NCBI RefSeq assembly: GCF_003574315.2
Contig: NZ_AP025739.1
Location: 6,262,001 to 6,326,000, forward strand
DNA from: Capsulimonas corticalis
Lineage (GTDB): Bacteria; Armatimonadota; Armatimonadia; Armatimonadales; Capsulimonadaceae
Length of the DNA: 64,000 nucleotides
Direction of reading: 5' to 3'
Positions 52,104 through 60,459 of the stretch are shown here, piece by piece. Below the pieces are notes generated by a model. It searched no databases and was not told the DNA's origin. It saw only the letters and a list, made by a program, of their open reading frames with translations. Position numbers and translations under genes: made by a program. Position 1 is the stretch's first letter. Every line of letters starts with the position of its first letter.

Positions 52104-52108
52104 CCTTG

Positions 52109-52393
52109 TTACTCCTTGTTTAGATGAGTGCCAGCTTTCTCAGCTTCTGCTTTCGCCCATGCCTCGGCGTCATAAGGGTTCTCTATCCAGTCTTCTATTC
52201 GTTTGAGAATCTCTGGCGTCATTTCTGCTAAATAATCACTGCTTTTTGGTTGCAAGTACATCATGTTCCGCGTCGTCCCTGTGTATTTTTTCCCTGTATT
52301 TAGTGCAGCTTCCAGCAAGGCGTCGTGGAAGAGCAGCTGCCCAGGAAATGGCGTGACCATTTCTCCATGACCATATCCTAAGTAGTTGAACAA
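52109..52393 (-). pseudogene. Orphan copy of the toxin C-terminal tail
   Basis: 94 residues from a TTG at 52393 with no ribosome-binding site. NYLGYGHGEMVTPFPGQLLF, HDALLEAALNTGKKYTGTTRN and MTPEILKRIEDWIENPYDAEAW match the last 100 residues of the 1572-residue protein. It lacks all upstream domains. Such orphan toxin tips beside immunity genes are typical of polymorphic toxin loci and serve as material for recombination. It could be translated weakly. Confidence 0.75.
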
Positions 52394-52403
52394 AAGAAAG
52401 AAC

Positions 52404-52778
52404 TTATTGTTGTTTTTTTTGATTAGGATTCACCCAATTATCTGAAAACGGCCCTCCAACTTCGGTACGGATCTTTCTAATTATTTCATCTGTTTGTGCA
52501 CTTATTTCTGGAGATATAGGAATATCATTTAAGTATTCCATTGCCCTTTTACCGTACTTATCTCTTGGAGATTCTTGCTCTTCGACAGGCAAAATATCTT
52601 GATTGCTCGACCCATCCTGAAACCAAATCGGATTATTACGCGCTTCCTTCATAAGTATTTCTAATATATCGGACCCGCACTTATCTTCTTCCGCTCCCTC
52701 ATCCTCAAGATCTTCCTTATCAAATATCCTCTCAAAAAGCTCATCAACGGGGCTTTTCTCATTTAAATCGTCAGACAT
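52404..52778 (-). CDS. Acidic immunity-like protein, paralogue 1
   Basis: 124 residues, start ATG 52778 with AAGGAG seven bases upstream, 42 nt after the toxin stop. It opens SDDLNEKSPVDELFERIFDKEDL and contains EARNNPIWFQDGSSNQDILPV and SPRDKYGKRAMEYL, all shared with the protein at 51726. Position directly after the giant toxin and duplication with the toxin tail make an immunity role likely. Family not recognised. Confidence 0.78.
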   Translation of the reverse strand: MSDDLNEKSPVDELFERIFDKEDLEDEGAEEDKCGSDILEILMKEARNNPIWFQDGSSNQDILPVEEQESPRDKYGKRAMEYLNDIPISPEISAQTDEIIRKIRTEVGGPFSDNWVNPNQKKQQ

Positions 52779-52820
52779 TTCATCACTCCTTAGTTTCAAC
52801 AATGTTAGAATTTACGTTCT

Positions 52821-55800
52821 CTACTGATTTCTTTTTAATTTTATATCTGTCCTGGCTCTTTTAGCATCTTCTATCGTCCATTTTTCGACATCATAGGGAT
52901 GCTGTATCCAATTTTCAATTCGACTAATCATTTCCGGAGTAACTTTCGTCAAATGCGCACCGCCTCCATTTGCTATCCAGTTCATCATATTTTTTGTTGT
53001 CCCTGTATATCGTTCTCCATGAGAGATCGCATATTTTAACAAGGCATCGTGATAGAGAAGAAGACCGGGGAATGGAGTTTCCAAAACTCCGTGACCGTAT
53101 CCTCTGGAAGGGTAATTATAGGCAATGTTCTCAGCAATTGGCGGATCGAAGCCATGGATCTTGTTAAGTTCGGGTGTAGAATTCGCTTTACCTTGTCCAG
53201 GCTCGACATGAACGAGCGACACAACATGCCCCGTGGCAACATTATGATATCCATTGAATCCTCCTAACACTTCTTGATCAGTCGGCGCTCCGATTTTTTT
53301 TGCGAGAGAGGGATCTCCAAGAGCCTCATAGAAAGCATTACGCACACCAAAATTGAATTGAGGAGCAATTTTGTACCAATCATCGAAAGTATGGATCTTC
53401 CCACTAAGGTCTTCTCCTTTGATCGTTAAAAGTCCTTTCTGTTTGGAAGCAATATGACGTGTTAGTGCATCCAAATCCGTTTGGCGAAGACGCCCTGTCT
53501 CTATAGCATATTTGACTTCTGCACGATATGCACGTCCATAATTCAAACCTCCACGCGACATCCCATGTCCCCCAATTAGGATGCCAAGAGTCCCACCGCC
53601 TTTATCCATCAACATGTGAAGCGCCGTGCTTGTGCCCGGACGAGACGCCGCCGCCGCAACCCTACCATTCCGACTCTTCGTCGCAAAATACTGAGGCCCT
53701 GCATCTGGCGCCACAATACCATGCTCGTCTCTTAATACATTAATTTCGTCGTTATGTATAGGAATATACTGGTGCCCCGCAATGGATCTATCATATCCAA
53801 CACCACCAATCATTCCTCCAGTAATCTCTCCTCCAATATTTTTCAATGTTCTATTTACAGCATGATAAATATCCCACGGGTGTACGCGAGAGGCGCTCGC
53901 ATCTCCAGGCTGAATGAGATGGCTGTTACGAAATGGTATTTCCGTGTAATTGACTGGCGGTGTTTGCTCAGCTGCGCCAATAGACTTTTCTTGTTTCAGC
54001 TTTTCAAGAGCCGGAAAGTGAACACTCCTATCTGGATTGAGCGGCAGACCTCTACTATCCTTAGGCATTGCTCTAGCTTGCGAAGCGGTAACATTTTGTG
54101 GAAAATTCCCTGCCGCTCCAGATCTTCGGAATTGTTCGGCTTTCAATGCCAGGTTATATTTATCTCGCGATGATTTCCATAATATCCCATATTTTTTAGT
54201 GTCCGCAGCATTGATGTCGTGTGTAAGGGTTTGGCGCCACGTGCGAGAATTGATTTTTTTGGCGCCATTTCCCTTAGCTAGATCGAACGCGCCATATGTT
54301 GCAATGTCATTTTGCAACTTCACATCATCGGGGTCATCGATATCTACGAGAGTTTTGCGATCCTCCAGACGTTTGTGGATGCTTGTGAGCAACTTTTCAG
54401 GGTCGACGCCAAAATACTTTGCCACAAGCTCAGTATGTGTAGGCGGTGGAGCTGAAGTATCATCGGATCCTGTAGAATTATCCGCAACCACATCATCTGG
54501 ATTTCCCAAGGATGACTGAGACTCTTGTGGTGATAATTCGTCCGCATCTGGACCTTGCGCAATAGTTTGAGAGCGATTCGGATGACCTGATGCGTCTTCA
54601 TTGGGATCAAACGCAGAATCTGAAAACGAAGTCGTCGATAATTCAGGATTTGATAAAGTAGCATGAGCACCAAGATTAGATGTGGCGTCAGCATTCGTAT
54701 GAAGATTGAGTTTTCGGCGCGTCTCGTCCCAAATAAACTGCAGGTGCGGTTCAACCCAATCCCCCGCTTCCTTCAGCATTTGCTTTTGCCATTCCGTATA
54801 ATCCGTGGCGCCATCGACAATCACGCGAGTAGCAACAATCATTGCATCAGCCATCATCCGCGCAAGCTCTTGACTAGGGATGAAAGCGTTTGAACTATAG
54901 AGACGGTCAGATTTCAGTTGCGCCTTAAGACGTGCTTGCGCTGCATCTGCGGCTGCATCCAACTTGCTTTTAGCGCTCGGCTTCAAGCCATCGTCATCAT
55001 TTGCGTCCTGCCCAGAATCCGAAAGAGCCCCCGCATCTGCGGGAGCTCTTTCGGTTGAAGGGGCATCGTTTGAAGTAATGTCAGGATCCGGCGGCGCATC
55101 GTCCGGCGGATCTACGGCATCCCCGTGGGTTTCGGAGAATCCTTGGGGATCGTCTTGGGCCTGCTGGACACGACGATCAGCGTAGCGGGATGTCGCTTTG
55201 TCGAGAGGAGTTGGTGGATCGACGGCGTCTCCGCCAGATGACCCTTGCGGCGCAGGACCTCCCGAATCCGCAGAATATGATTGAGATCCGCCTGCGTCGC
55301 TGTTTGAGTTGCTGGTTGGGTTGCTTTCCGAGGATTGGACATAAGGATTTTCTCCTGGGACTGGTTTGTCGAAAATACTGGGCGCCGTTTCCAGCGCGAT
55401 AGGCATCGTGGTCGTCACCGTAGGGTGAATAGAGAGCGAGGCGGGCAGACCAAAGCTATCCAAAACACGGCTGATTTCGTCGCTTTTATCACCGAAATCC
55501 GTGGCGAAATCCGCCGCCGACGTCCCATATTGCCGCTGACTGTCAATTGAGCTTCCGTGAATGACTGCCGCGCCATCCGCGTCGTGAATAATCGTCGGAT
55601 TGGAAATCAAGGGCGCGCCGTTGCGATCGACTAGATCGGGGTGGCCTGCCAAATCCTTGGCGACGTTGACGGCAACATCTGGAGAGACGCCGCTGGGGAT
55701 GGAAACTTGAACCATCGTACTCTTGGTGTCGTTAGGGCCGAGCGTCTCTCCTGGGATCAATACACGATGGGCGTCAACGCTATCGGGAGAAGCGATGGCG

Positions 55801-57539
55801 CCCACAGATTTGACCACCGGCGCAACATCCGCCGGTTCTCCATCTACGACAATTGTATGCGTTGGGTGAACGGCGACATCTCCCGCCCCGTTCACTGCAA
55901 CGCCTTTCCCCGGTACAATTCCCTGCACATTGACGCCGCCCGAATAGTGATCGAGAATCGATGTCAGTTCCGGACCAAAAATGCCGTTCGCCGCCGTGGC
56001 TGCCGCCTCATCACTCGGTATCCCGGCCTGAGCCAGCACATCTTGAATCTGATGGACTTTCGAGCCTGTGCTTTTCGCATTGGCCACCTCGCCAGCGGAC
56101 ACGTCGTTCATGAACTGCTTGAAGCCGCTCGTATTCTGCGGTGTGGCGGCATATGCTGGTTTACTAGCCACCCTGGAAGCTCGTAATGAAGGAGAGGGAA
56201 TATCCGATCTCTGCACCACCAAAGTCGTCGGCTTATCGGATGGTGGGTGTTTGGCGACAGCTGCGGAAACATCGCGCGGATCGATCGGGGCGGACTTCAT
56301 TCGCTTCAAGTCGTTGTTCAGATCCTGCGTCGCCGCCTGACGCTCCGCGAGACGCGCGGTGCGCGCGTTCGTTTCCGCTGTTCTCTCGACAAATTTGCCG
56401 ACGCCGCCAGGGACTTTGCTCCCAATCTTCGTCAGCACTCCTTCCGCCGCTTCGGTAACGGGCTTAAGCGTCATCCCGTTGCCGATTGCCTTCAAAGCCG
56501 CAGCGCGCGCCTCCAGAGTCGCCGCCCGCTCTGTCTGCCCCATCGCGCGAAATCCGGCCGCCAGACGTGTCATACTCGCCGACTTCGCGAGAAGGTTCTC
56601 GCCGAACGGGGCTACCGCGGAAGCGAAGTTCATCGCCCATTGCTGGGGATCATCTTTAAACGCTTGAGCATTCTTGCCAGGGATCGCCGAAGCCGTTTTC
56701 CAGGCGTCCTCCCAGTCGTTCGCCGACGCCTGCCCGGACGCTTGAGCGATATCCTTGAACGTTCCCGGCGTCATTTGGCTTGCGAGATCATGCAAAGCAT
56801 CCCGATTCTTTTGCTGCCCTTCCCGCGCAGCGTTGACTTCGTTTTGATTGCCGGTCAGACGGCCTTGAAGCGCCAGCAGACCATTGCCGAGATATTCTCC
56901 CAAGTTGCCGATCGACTGGCCGGCGAGGTCCGTCGCTCCATTCCACATCTTAGAGATTTGATGGCGGGTCTCGCCCAAGCCAGTTTTCAAAACTTCTATA
57001 GTAGGATTCGGGCCTCCAGCAAAAGACTGACCATGGAGCCTAAATGCGGCGCCCCATGCCTGCGCCGTACTGGGATTGCCCTTCGGATCGAAGTACTTCA
57101 CGGACCCGTTCGGCGCGGTCACAATCGTGAAGCCTGTTTTGTCCTTGCGGATTCGTGTCTGTGGAAGCGCCGGCCTGAGCGGGATCGGCGCGGGAGGAGA
57201 GGGACGGATCGCGGCAGACACAGGACGCGGCGCGGAATAAGGAGTAGTCCCCGTCGCGGCCTCATAGCTCATCTGGTTGATGTTGCGCGCATTTTGCACG
57301 CCCGCTCTGTCCATCAGGCGGCCGTGACGATCAAAGTCGGCGGTTTTGCCGTTATTGAAAATCGTATGGGTCGTGTTGCTGGCGGGATCGTAAACACGCA
57401 GACTCAATCCGCCGTTATTAGCAGCGGCGTTGTAGATCGGCGTATTGACCAAACCCGGATCCTGACTAATCAGCCGGCCATTGGATAATCGCGTCACAGG
57501 ATAACCGCGTGGTTGGGATTTGACGATTGTATTGGGCAT
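52821..57539 (-). CDS. Giant polymorphic-toxin-like protein, 1572 residues
   Basis: No signal peptide. Residues 12-90 hold an N-terminal domain (YPVTRLSNGRLISQDPG, LRVYDPASNTTHTIFNNG, GVQNARNI), repeated in part near 135-160 (FTIVTAPNGSVKYFDPKGNP). A helical, Ala-rich middle part follows, then a domain at about 545-690 with HPTHTIVVDGEP and LVDRNGAPLISNPTIIHDAD, a low-complexity linker with an in-frame palindrome at about 829-840, and a pre-toxin domain with KLQNDIATYGAF near 1075. The last 390 residues are unrecognised and include FATKSRNGRVAAAASRPG, GHGMSRGGLNYGRAYRAEV and HDALLKYAISHGERYTGTT. The immunity-like gene follows. The toxin activity cannot be predicted. GAGG precedes the ATG at 57539. 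Confidence 0.85.
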   Translation of the reverse strand: MPNTIVKSQPRGYPVTRLSNGRLISQDPGLVNTPIYNAAANNGGLSLRVYDPASNTTHTIFNNGKTADFDRHGRLMDRAGVQNARNINQMSYEAATGTTPYSAPRPVSAAIRPSPPAPIPLRPALPQTRIRKDKTGFTIVTAPNGSVKYFDPKGNPSTAQAWGAAFRLHGQSFAGGPNPTIEVLKTGLGETRHQISKMWNGATDLAGQSIGNLGEYLGNGLLALQGRLTGNQNEVNAAREGQQKNRDALHDLASQMTPGTFKDIAQASGQASANDWEDAWKTASAIPGKNAQAFKDDPQQWAMNFASAVAPFGENLLAKSASMTRLAAGFRAMGQTERAATLEARAAALKAIGNGMTLKPVTEAAEGVLTKIGSKVPGGVGKFVERTAETNARTARLAERQAATQDLNNDLKRMKSAPIDPRDVSAAVAKHPPSDKPTTLVVQRSDIPSPSLRASRVASKPAYAATPQNTSGFKQFMNDVSAGEVANAKSTGSKVHQIQDVLAQAGIPSDEAAATAANGIFGPELTSILDHYSGGVNVQGIVPGKGVAVNGAGDVAVHPTHTIVVDGEPADVAPVVKSVGAIASPDSVDAHRVLIPGETLGPNDTKSTMVQVSIPSGVSPDVAVNVAKDLAGHPDLVDRNGAPLISNPTIIHDADGAAVIHGSSIDSQRQYGTSAADFATDFGDKSDEISRVLDSFGLPASLSIHPTVTTTMPIALETAPSIFDKPVPGENPYVQSSESNPTSNSNSDAGGSQSYSADSGGPAPQGSSGGDAVDPPTPLDKATSRYADRRVQQAQDDPQGFSETHGDAVDPPDDAPPDPDITSNDAPSTERAPADAGALSDSGQDANDDDGLKPSAKSKLDAAADAAQARLKAQLKSDRLYSSNAFIPSQELARMMADAMIVATRVIVDGATDYTEWQKQMLKEAGDWVEPHLQFIWDETRRKLNLHTNADATSNLGAHATLSNPELSTTSFSDSAFDPNEDASGHPNRSQTIAQGPDADELSPQESQSSLGNPDDVVADNSTGSDDTSAPPPTHTELVAKYFGVDPEKLLTSIHKRLEDRKTLVDIDDPDDVKLQNDIATYGAFDLAKGNGAKKINSRTWRQTLTHDINAADTKKYGILWKSSRDKYNLALKAEQFRRSGAAGNFPQNVTASQARAMPKDSRGLPLNPDRSVHFPALEKLKQEKSIGAAEQTPPVNYTEIPFRNSHLIQPGDASASRVHPWDIYHAVNRTLKNIGGEITGGMIGGVGYDRSIAGHQYIPIHNDEINVLRDEHGIVAPDAGPQYFATKSRNGRVAAAASRPGTSTALHMLMDKGGGTLGILIGGHGMSRGGLNYGRAYRAEVKYAIETGRLRQTDLDALTRHIASKQKGLLTIKGEDLSGKIHTFDDWYKIAPQFNFGVRNAFYEALGDPSLAKKIGAPTDQEVLGGFNGYHNVATGHVVSLVHVEPGQGKANSTPELNKIHGFDPPIAENIAYNYPSRGYGHGVLETPFPGLLLYHDALLKYAISHGERYTGTTKNMMNWIANGGGAHLTKVTPEMISRIENWIQHPYDVEKWTIEDAKRARTDIKLKRNQ
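55020..55053. repeat. Palindromic element, copy B
   Basis: 16-bp arms CGAAAGAGCCCCCGCA / TGCGGGAGCTCTTTCG with one mismatch and a 2-nt loop. On the minus strand it is read in frame as ERAPADAGALSDS within the 1572-residue protein. Confidence 0.88.
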
Positions 57540-57563
57540 ATTTGCGCCTCAAGTTTCAATAAG

Positions 57564-57596
57564 AAAGCCCTCGCCGCGATATACGGTGAGAGCTTT
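57564..57596 (-). terminator. Terminator-like hairpin in the leader of the giant toxin gene
   Basis: 13-bp stem AAAGCCCTCGCCG / CGGTGAGAGCTTT (one mismatch, one G-U pair) with a 7-nt loop, followed on the minus strand by CTTATTG. It lies between the stop at 57701 and the ATG at 57539. A TATACT on the minus strand at 57644-57639 could start a transcript upstream of it, making it an attenuator. Confidence 0.65.
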
Positions 57597-57700
57597 TGAA
57601 ATCCATCGGAATAAAATCGAATTTAGAGTTAATCACACAGTATACGAACATACTTTCGGGTAGAATATCAACGAGCGATTTGGCGAGCGGGCGGCGGCGC

Positions 57701-57967
57701 TCAATAAGTTGGCTCGTCATCCTGATCCACACCCGTCTGAATGCGCTTTGGGGCTTGCCCCTGAGTGGGATCGTTTACCAATCCCTGCTGCCTTAGCGAG
57801 TGACCGAAGGATGTGTTTTGCGGCTGCTCCCAAAACCCTTGTTGCCGCAATTGATCGTATCGATCCTGAATGAATTGCCGCGTTTGCGGAATTTGACTGA
57901 TTGGAACCTGACGCTTCTGCAACGCCGTGACGGCGTCGGTGATCGTATTGAACGGTAAACCTGGCAT
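57701..57967 (-). CDS. Unknown 88-residue protein
   Basis: Soluble, glutamine-rich: FNTITDAVTALQKRQVPISQIPQTRQFIQDRYDQLRQQGFW in overlapping parts, ending VDQDDEPTY. GGGG lies upstream of the ATG at 57967. It stands between the endolysin-like gene and the giant toxin gene. The size, charge and position would suit a chaperone or adaptor for the toxin, but this is a guess. Confidence 0.6.
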   Translation of the reverse strand: MPGLPFNTITDAVTALQKRQVPISQIPQTRQFIQDRYDQLRQQGFWEQPQNTSFGHSLRQQGLVNDPTQGQAPKRIQTGVDQDDEPTY

Positions 57968-58012
57968 CGCTTATCCCCATCAAAACATGTCTCTCGACCT
58001 TCGCAAAATTAA

Positions 58013-58043
58013 GAGCCCCGAGCGCGACATGCGCTCGGAGCTC
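58013..58043 (-). terminator. Terminator-like hairpin after the CHAP gene
   Basis: Stem GAGCCCCGAGCGC / GCGCTCGGAGCTC (one mismatch) with a 5-nt loop, followed on the minus strand by TTAATTTT. It is 29 nt past the CHAP stop and 46 nt before the next start. Confidence 0.75.
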
Positions 58044-58071
58044 GAATCATTCTATGGAGGCGGTTCAGCCG

Positions 58072-58614
58072 TTACGCCGTCCGAATAAACGCGTACTTTG
58101 CGCGGCCGCCGGCGGTGTCGGCAATCCGGCGCGTCTGCCGCGCCACTTCGACGCCTTCACGGCCGCCATCGGTGTTCGTGTTGCCCTCGATTGTTTTGAA
58201 AACTCCCGACGCCTTGTCGTACGCCGTCACGATCCCCGAATGCGCGTAGCGGGCGAGTTCCGGCTCCCACTTCAGCATCACCCATCCCGACGCAAGCTGC
58301 GTCCGAGCATCGTCCGCCGAAACCAGCAAGCCGTTCGCCTTTGCGTGATCCGCCTGCGCCTGGCAAGAGGCGGTCGGGAACAGCAAGGTCACCCCATTGG
58401 CGCTGGTATAGCCCGACCATGAGAACATGGCGTATACAAACGCCATGCACCAGGGATTGCCGGGCGCGCAGTTTGCCGCGAGAAGAAACCGATCGACATC
58501 GCGTCCCCGATTGGAGCCGAGCGGCTCCTCCTTCGTCCCCAGATATTCCGTCGCTCGCGCGATCACCGCCTGCTGCCGCGCCGCCTTCTCTGCCGCACTC
58601 AATGCAATGCTCAA
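58072..58614 (-). CDS. CHAP-domain amidase/endolysin-like protein
   Basis: 180 residues from a TTG at 58614 with GGAGG six bases upstream. NRGRDVDRFLLAANCAPGNPWCMAFVYAMFSWSGYT contains, across its parts, the catalytic Cys56 (NPWCMAF), and His125 is in RYAHSGIVTAYD; the family hydrolyses peptidoglycan. Phage-type endolysins have the same EYLGTKEEPLGSNRG opening. There is no signal peptide, so release needs the holin-like protein encoded just before it; the stop of that gene overlaps this start as TTGA, so the two are translationally coupled. Confidence 0.85.
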   Translation of the reverse strand: MSIALSAAEKAARQQAVIARATEYLGTKEEPLGSNRGRDVDRFLLAANCAPGNPWCMAFVYAMFSWSGYTSANGVTLLFPTASCQAQADHAKANGLLVSADDARTQLASGWVMLKWEPELARYAHSGIVTAYDKASGVFKTIEGNTNTDGGREGVEVARQTRRIADTAGGRAKYAFIRTA

Positions 58615-58871
58615 TTCGCGCCTCCTTCTGAAGCCGCATCCCCCGCTCCATTGTCCGTCGGCAGATCTTGCTTGGGCGTCAGCGGGCTCTTGGCGAGCGC
58701 CCCCACCGTCGTCACCGCCGCCACGCCCACCGCGCTCCAGTTCACCTTTCCAGATTGCGCGCTTTGCAGCGCCGCAACCGCCGCCGATGTCAGCACCGCC
58801 CCAATCGCCGTTTTGTGCGAGGAGAAGAGTTTCGTCACCTGACCCGAAAGCCAATTCCAAGTCCATTTCAT
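58611..58871 (-). CDS. Holin-like small membrane protein
   Basis: 86 residues from ATG 58871 (ATG 58877 is only two bases after AAAGGA). SHKTAIGAVLTSAAVAALQSA and VNWSAVGVAAVTTVGALAKS are two hydrophobic segments and the C-terminus is short and charged, as in class II/III holins. It is coupled to the CHAP endolysin gene, the usual holin-endolysin order. It probably makes a hole or path for the endolysin. Confidence 0.72.
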   Translation of the reverse strand: MKWTWNWLSGQVTKLFSSHKTAIGAVLTSAAVAALQSAQSGKVNWSAVGVAAVTTVGALAKSPLTPKQDLPTDNGAGDAASEGGAN

Positions 58872-58925
58872 CTGCATGTTCCTTTCGTATTTGCGAGTTA
58901 AGCTGAGTAACGAATCAAAAGAAAA

Positions 58926-58945
58926 GCCGCCTCAGAGGAGGCGGC
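58926..58945 (-). terminator. Terminator after the coiled-coil gene
   Basis: Perfect 8-bp stem GCCGCCTC / GAGGCGGC with a 4-nt loop; on the minus strand TTTTCTTTT follows. It lies 26 nt past the stop at 58971 and 55 nt before the holin start. Confidence 0.85.
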
Positions 58946-58970
58946 GGAAACGACCCAAGCAACTATCGCA

Positions 58971-59474
58971 TCATGCTGATTTGACGAAGCCGCCCGCAAT
59001 CAGCGCTTCCAAGCGCTCCACTTCGGCCTCCAGCTCCGCGACCCGCAGGGTGAGCGCGCCGATCTTCTCGGCCTGCTCGGAGCGTTGCCGACGCAAGTTG
59101 TCCCGCTCGTTCGTCAGGTCGATCATTTCGCGCCGGACCACCGCTAAACGGCTCTCGGCGTCGTCGGCGCGGATGTGCGCGGCTTGTGCGGTGAGCTCAG
59201 CCATTCGGCGGTCTTCGCGCTCGACGCGAAGCTCTGCCTCCAGCGCCTTAACCTGACGCTCCAGCTCAGATAGCCGCCCCTCATACTGTTCGAACAGCGC
59301 CTCCGTGCGCTCATCCAGTCGTTGCTCCTTCGCGACAGCCGCAACACGCGCCTCTGCCTGCGCCTTGCGACGGGCGCGGGCGTTGGTGGAAACTTCCTTC
59401 AGCATCCATGTGGCGAGCGCCGTGGGAATGCCGGTGGCGATTGTGGTCGCCATAATTTGCAATGTGGTGGACAT
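58971..59474 (-). CDS. Membrane-anchored coiled-coil protein
   Basis: 167 residues. STTLQIMATTIATGIPTALATW is a single N-terminal membrane helix, then KEVSTNARARRKAQAEA starts a long coiled coil with heptad pattern up to the end (LSELERQVKALEAELRVERE, VAELEAEVERLEALI). The position before a holin and endolysin suits a spanin- or anti-holin-type protein, or a structural linker. There is no clear ribosome-binding site before the ATG at 59474, and a terminator ends 27 nt upstream. A dead copy lies at 50407-50597. Confidence 0.75.
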   Translation of the reverse strand: MSTTLQIMATTIATGIPTALATWMLKEVSTNARARRKAQAEARVAAVAKEQRLDERTEALFEQYEGRLSELERQVKALEAELRVEREDRRMAELTAQAAHIRADDAESRLAVVRREMIDLTNERDNLRRQRSEQAEKIGALTLRVAELEAEVERLEALIAGGFVKSA

Positions 59475-59500
59475 AGGGTTGAAAAAGGAGAAAAAAAATA

Positions 59501-59526
59501 AGAGCAACTGATTTCTCAGTTGCTCT
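59501..59526 (-). terminator. Terminator between the 103-residue and coiled-coil genes
   Basis: Perfect 11-bp stem AGAGCAACTGA / TCAGTTGCTCT with loop TTTC; on the minus strand TATTTTTTTT follows. The next start codon is only 27 nt further, with no promoter between, so the gene behind it must depend on read-through, antitermination or another start. Confidence 0.92.
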
Positions 59527-59562
59527 ACTATGCGAAGGCTGCGATTTAGAGGATATAACTCC

Positions 59563-59874
59563 TCATTCTTCGGAAAGAAAATTTTGATCGACAAATTGTG
59601 TGGTGAAATCCTCTGGATCGAGGATAATATGACGGGCCTTCGCCAAAGCAACATTTTCTACCCACAGCTCATGGATTTGTGCTGGCAGGGTTGCAGGAAA
59701 GTCCATCTGGCGCTCCACAATTGCTTCCCACGCGCCAGTCATTCCATAACTCTTTGCCAGCGCGGGAGCCATTTGACGCAACGCTGTTTCGTGTTGCGCA
59801 CTCAAATGCCCAATCGCCTTCAATACATAACAGTCCAAAAAACGCAGAAAAGGCTGTCCGTCATATCGGCTCAT
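59563..59874 (-). CDS. Unknown 103-residue protein, paralogue of the one at 50684
   Basis: ATG 59874 is six bases after AAGGAG. It shares most of its length with the 104-residue protein at 50684: PFLRFLDCYVLKAIGHL, LRQMAPALAKSYG, DFPATLPAQIHELW and DPEDFTTQFVDQNFL. In this copy it follows the SUKH immunity gene. A role beside the nuclease toxin (second immunity, chaperone or adaptor) is likely because the gene is kept in both copies. Confidence 0.72.
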   Translation of the reverse strand: MSRYDGQPFLRFLDCYVLKAIGHLSAQHETALRQMAPALAKSYGMTGAWEAIVERQMDFPATLPAQIHELWVENVALAKARHIILDPEDFTTQFVDQNFLSEE

Positions 59875-59905
59875 CAAGGGCTCCTTAGTTATTTAGGGAT
59901 TGGAA

Positions 59906-60451
59906 TTAATCACAGTCGGGATGAATAGTCAATCCATCGATAAATTCTTCAAAGCTATCAGCGATTTTGACAACGTAGTAATATTCGCCATCCTCATCGT
60001 CGTCCTCACCATCTCCCTCTTCTTGGACGTCTGCCTCTTCATCCTCGAATTCATCTTCGCCCTCGTCGTGTAGCCATAGCCACACAGATGGGATGTCGTC
60101 ATTCAGATCAAGATAGATTTGATTATTGCCGCCGTCATATGCGATTGGCAGGAGGTGTTCCCCAAGAATGTCTTTCCAAGCATCCAATGCATGAAACACA
60201 CTCTCATCTGTGCCTTTTGAAATCGAATAAAAATTACTGACTCCAAAGGAGCTATCTAAGTCAGATTCGCCTTGAGGGAAAAATGTATCGACTTCCGGAG
60301 CGCCACCGTCGTGATGATGCAGAAATTCTATATAAGCCGCTGGCAATGGCTTGCCGACAAGATCAGACAACTCGTTGAAAAGTTGCGGGTCGCCACTGTA
60401 TCCAAGCGTCGGCTTAGAGCCATCCGTCACGTTCAAACGCGCAATATCCAT
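59906..60451 (-). CDS. SUKH (SMI1/KNR4) immunity protein with acidic insert
   Basis: 181 residues. KPLPAAYIEFLHHHDGGAPEV, LLPIAYDGGNNQIYLDLND, PSVWLWLHD and KIADSFEEFIDGLTI are the standard SUKH-1 pieces. Between them an acidic loop of about 28 residues (EDEFEDEEADVQEEGDGEDD) has no counterpart in most family members and might mimic nucleic acid. ATG 60451 is behind TAGGAG; the preceding toxin stop lies eight bases before. SUKH proteins neutralise nuclease toxins of polymorphic systems, which fits the gene in front. Confidence 0.9.
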   Translation of the reverse strand: MDIARLNVTDGSKPTLGYSGDPQLFNELSDLVGKPLPAAYIEFLHHHDGGAPEVDTFFPQGESDLDSSFGVSNFYSISKGTDESVFHALDAWKDILGEHLLPIAYDGGNNQIYLDLNDDIPSVWLWLHDEGEDEFEDEEADVQEEGDGEDDDEDGEYYYVVKIADSFEEFIDGLTIHPDCD

Positions 60452-60459
60452 CTTTGCTC

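Noticed and set aside
56247-57488. 413-residue plus-strand frame over the giant toxin gene
   Set aside because: Arg-rich, antisense to conserved N-terminal domain, no ribosome-binding site.
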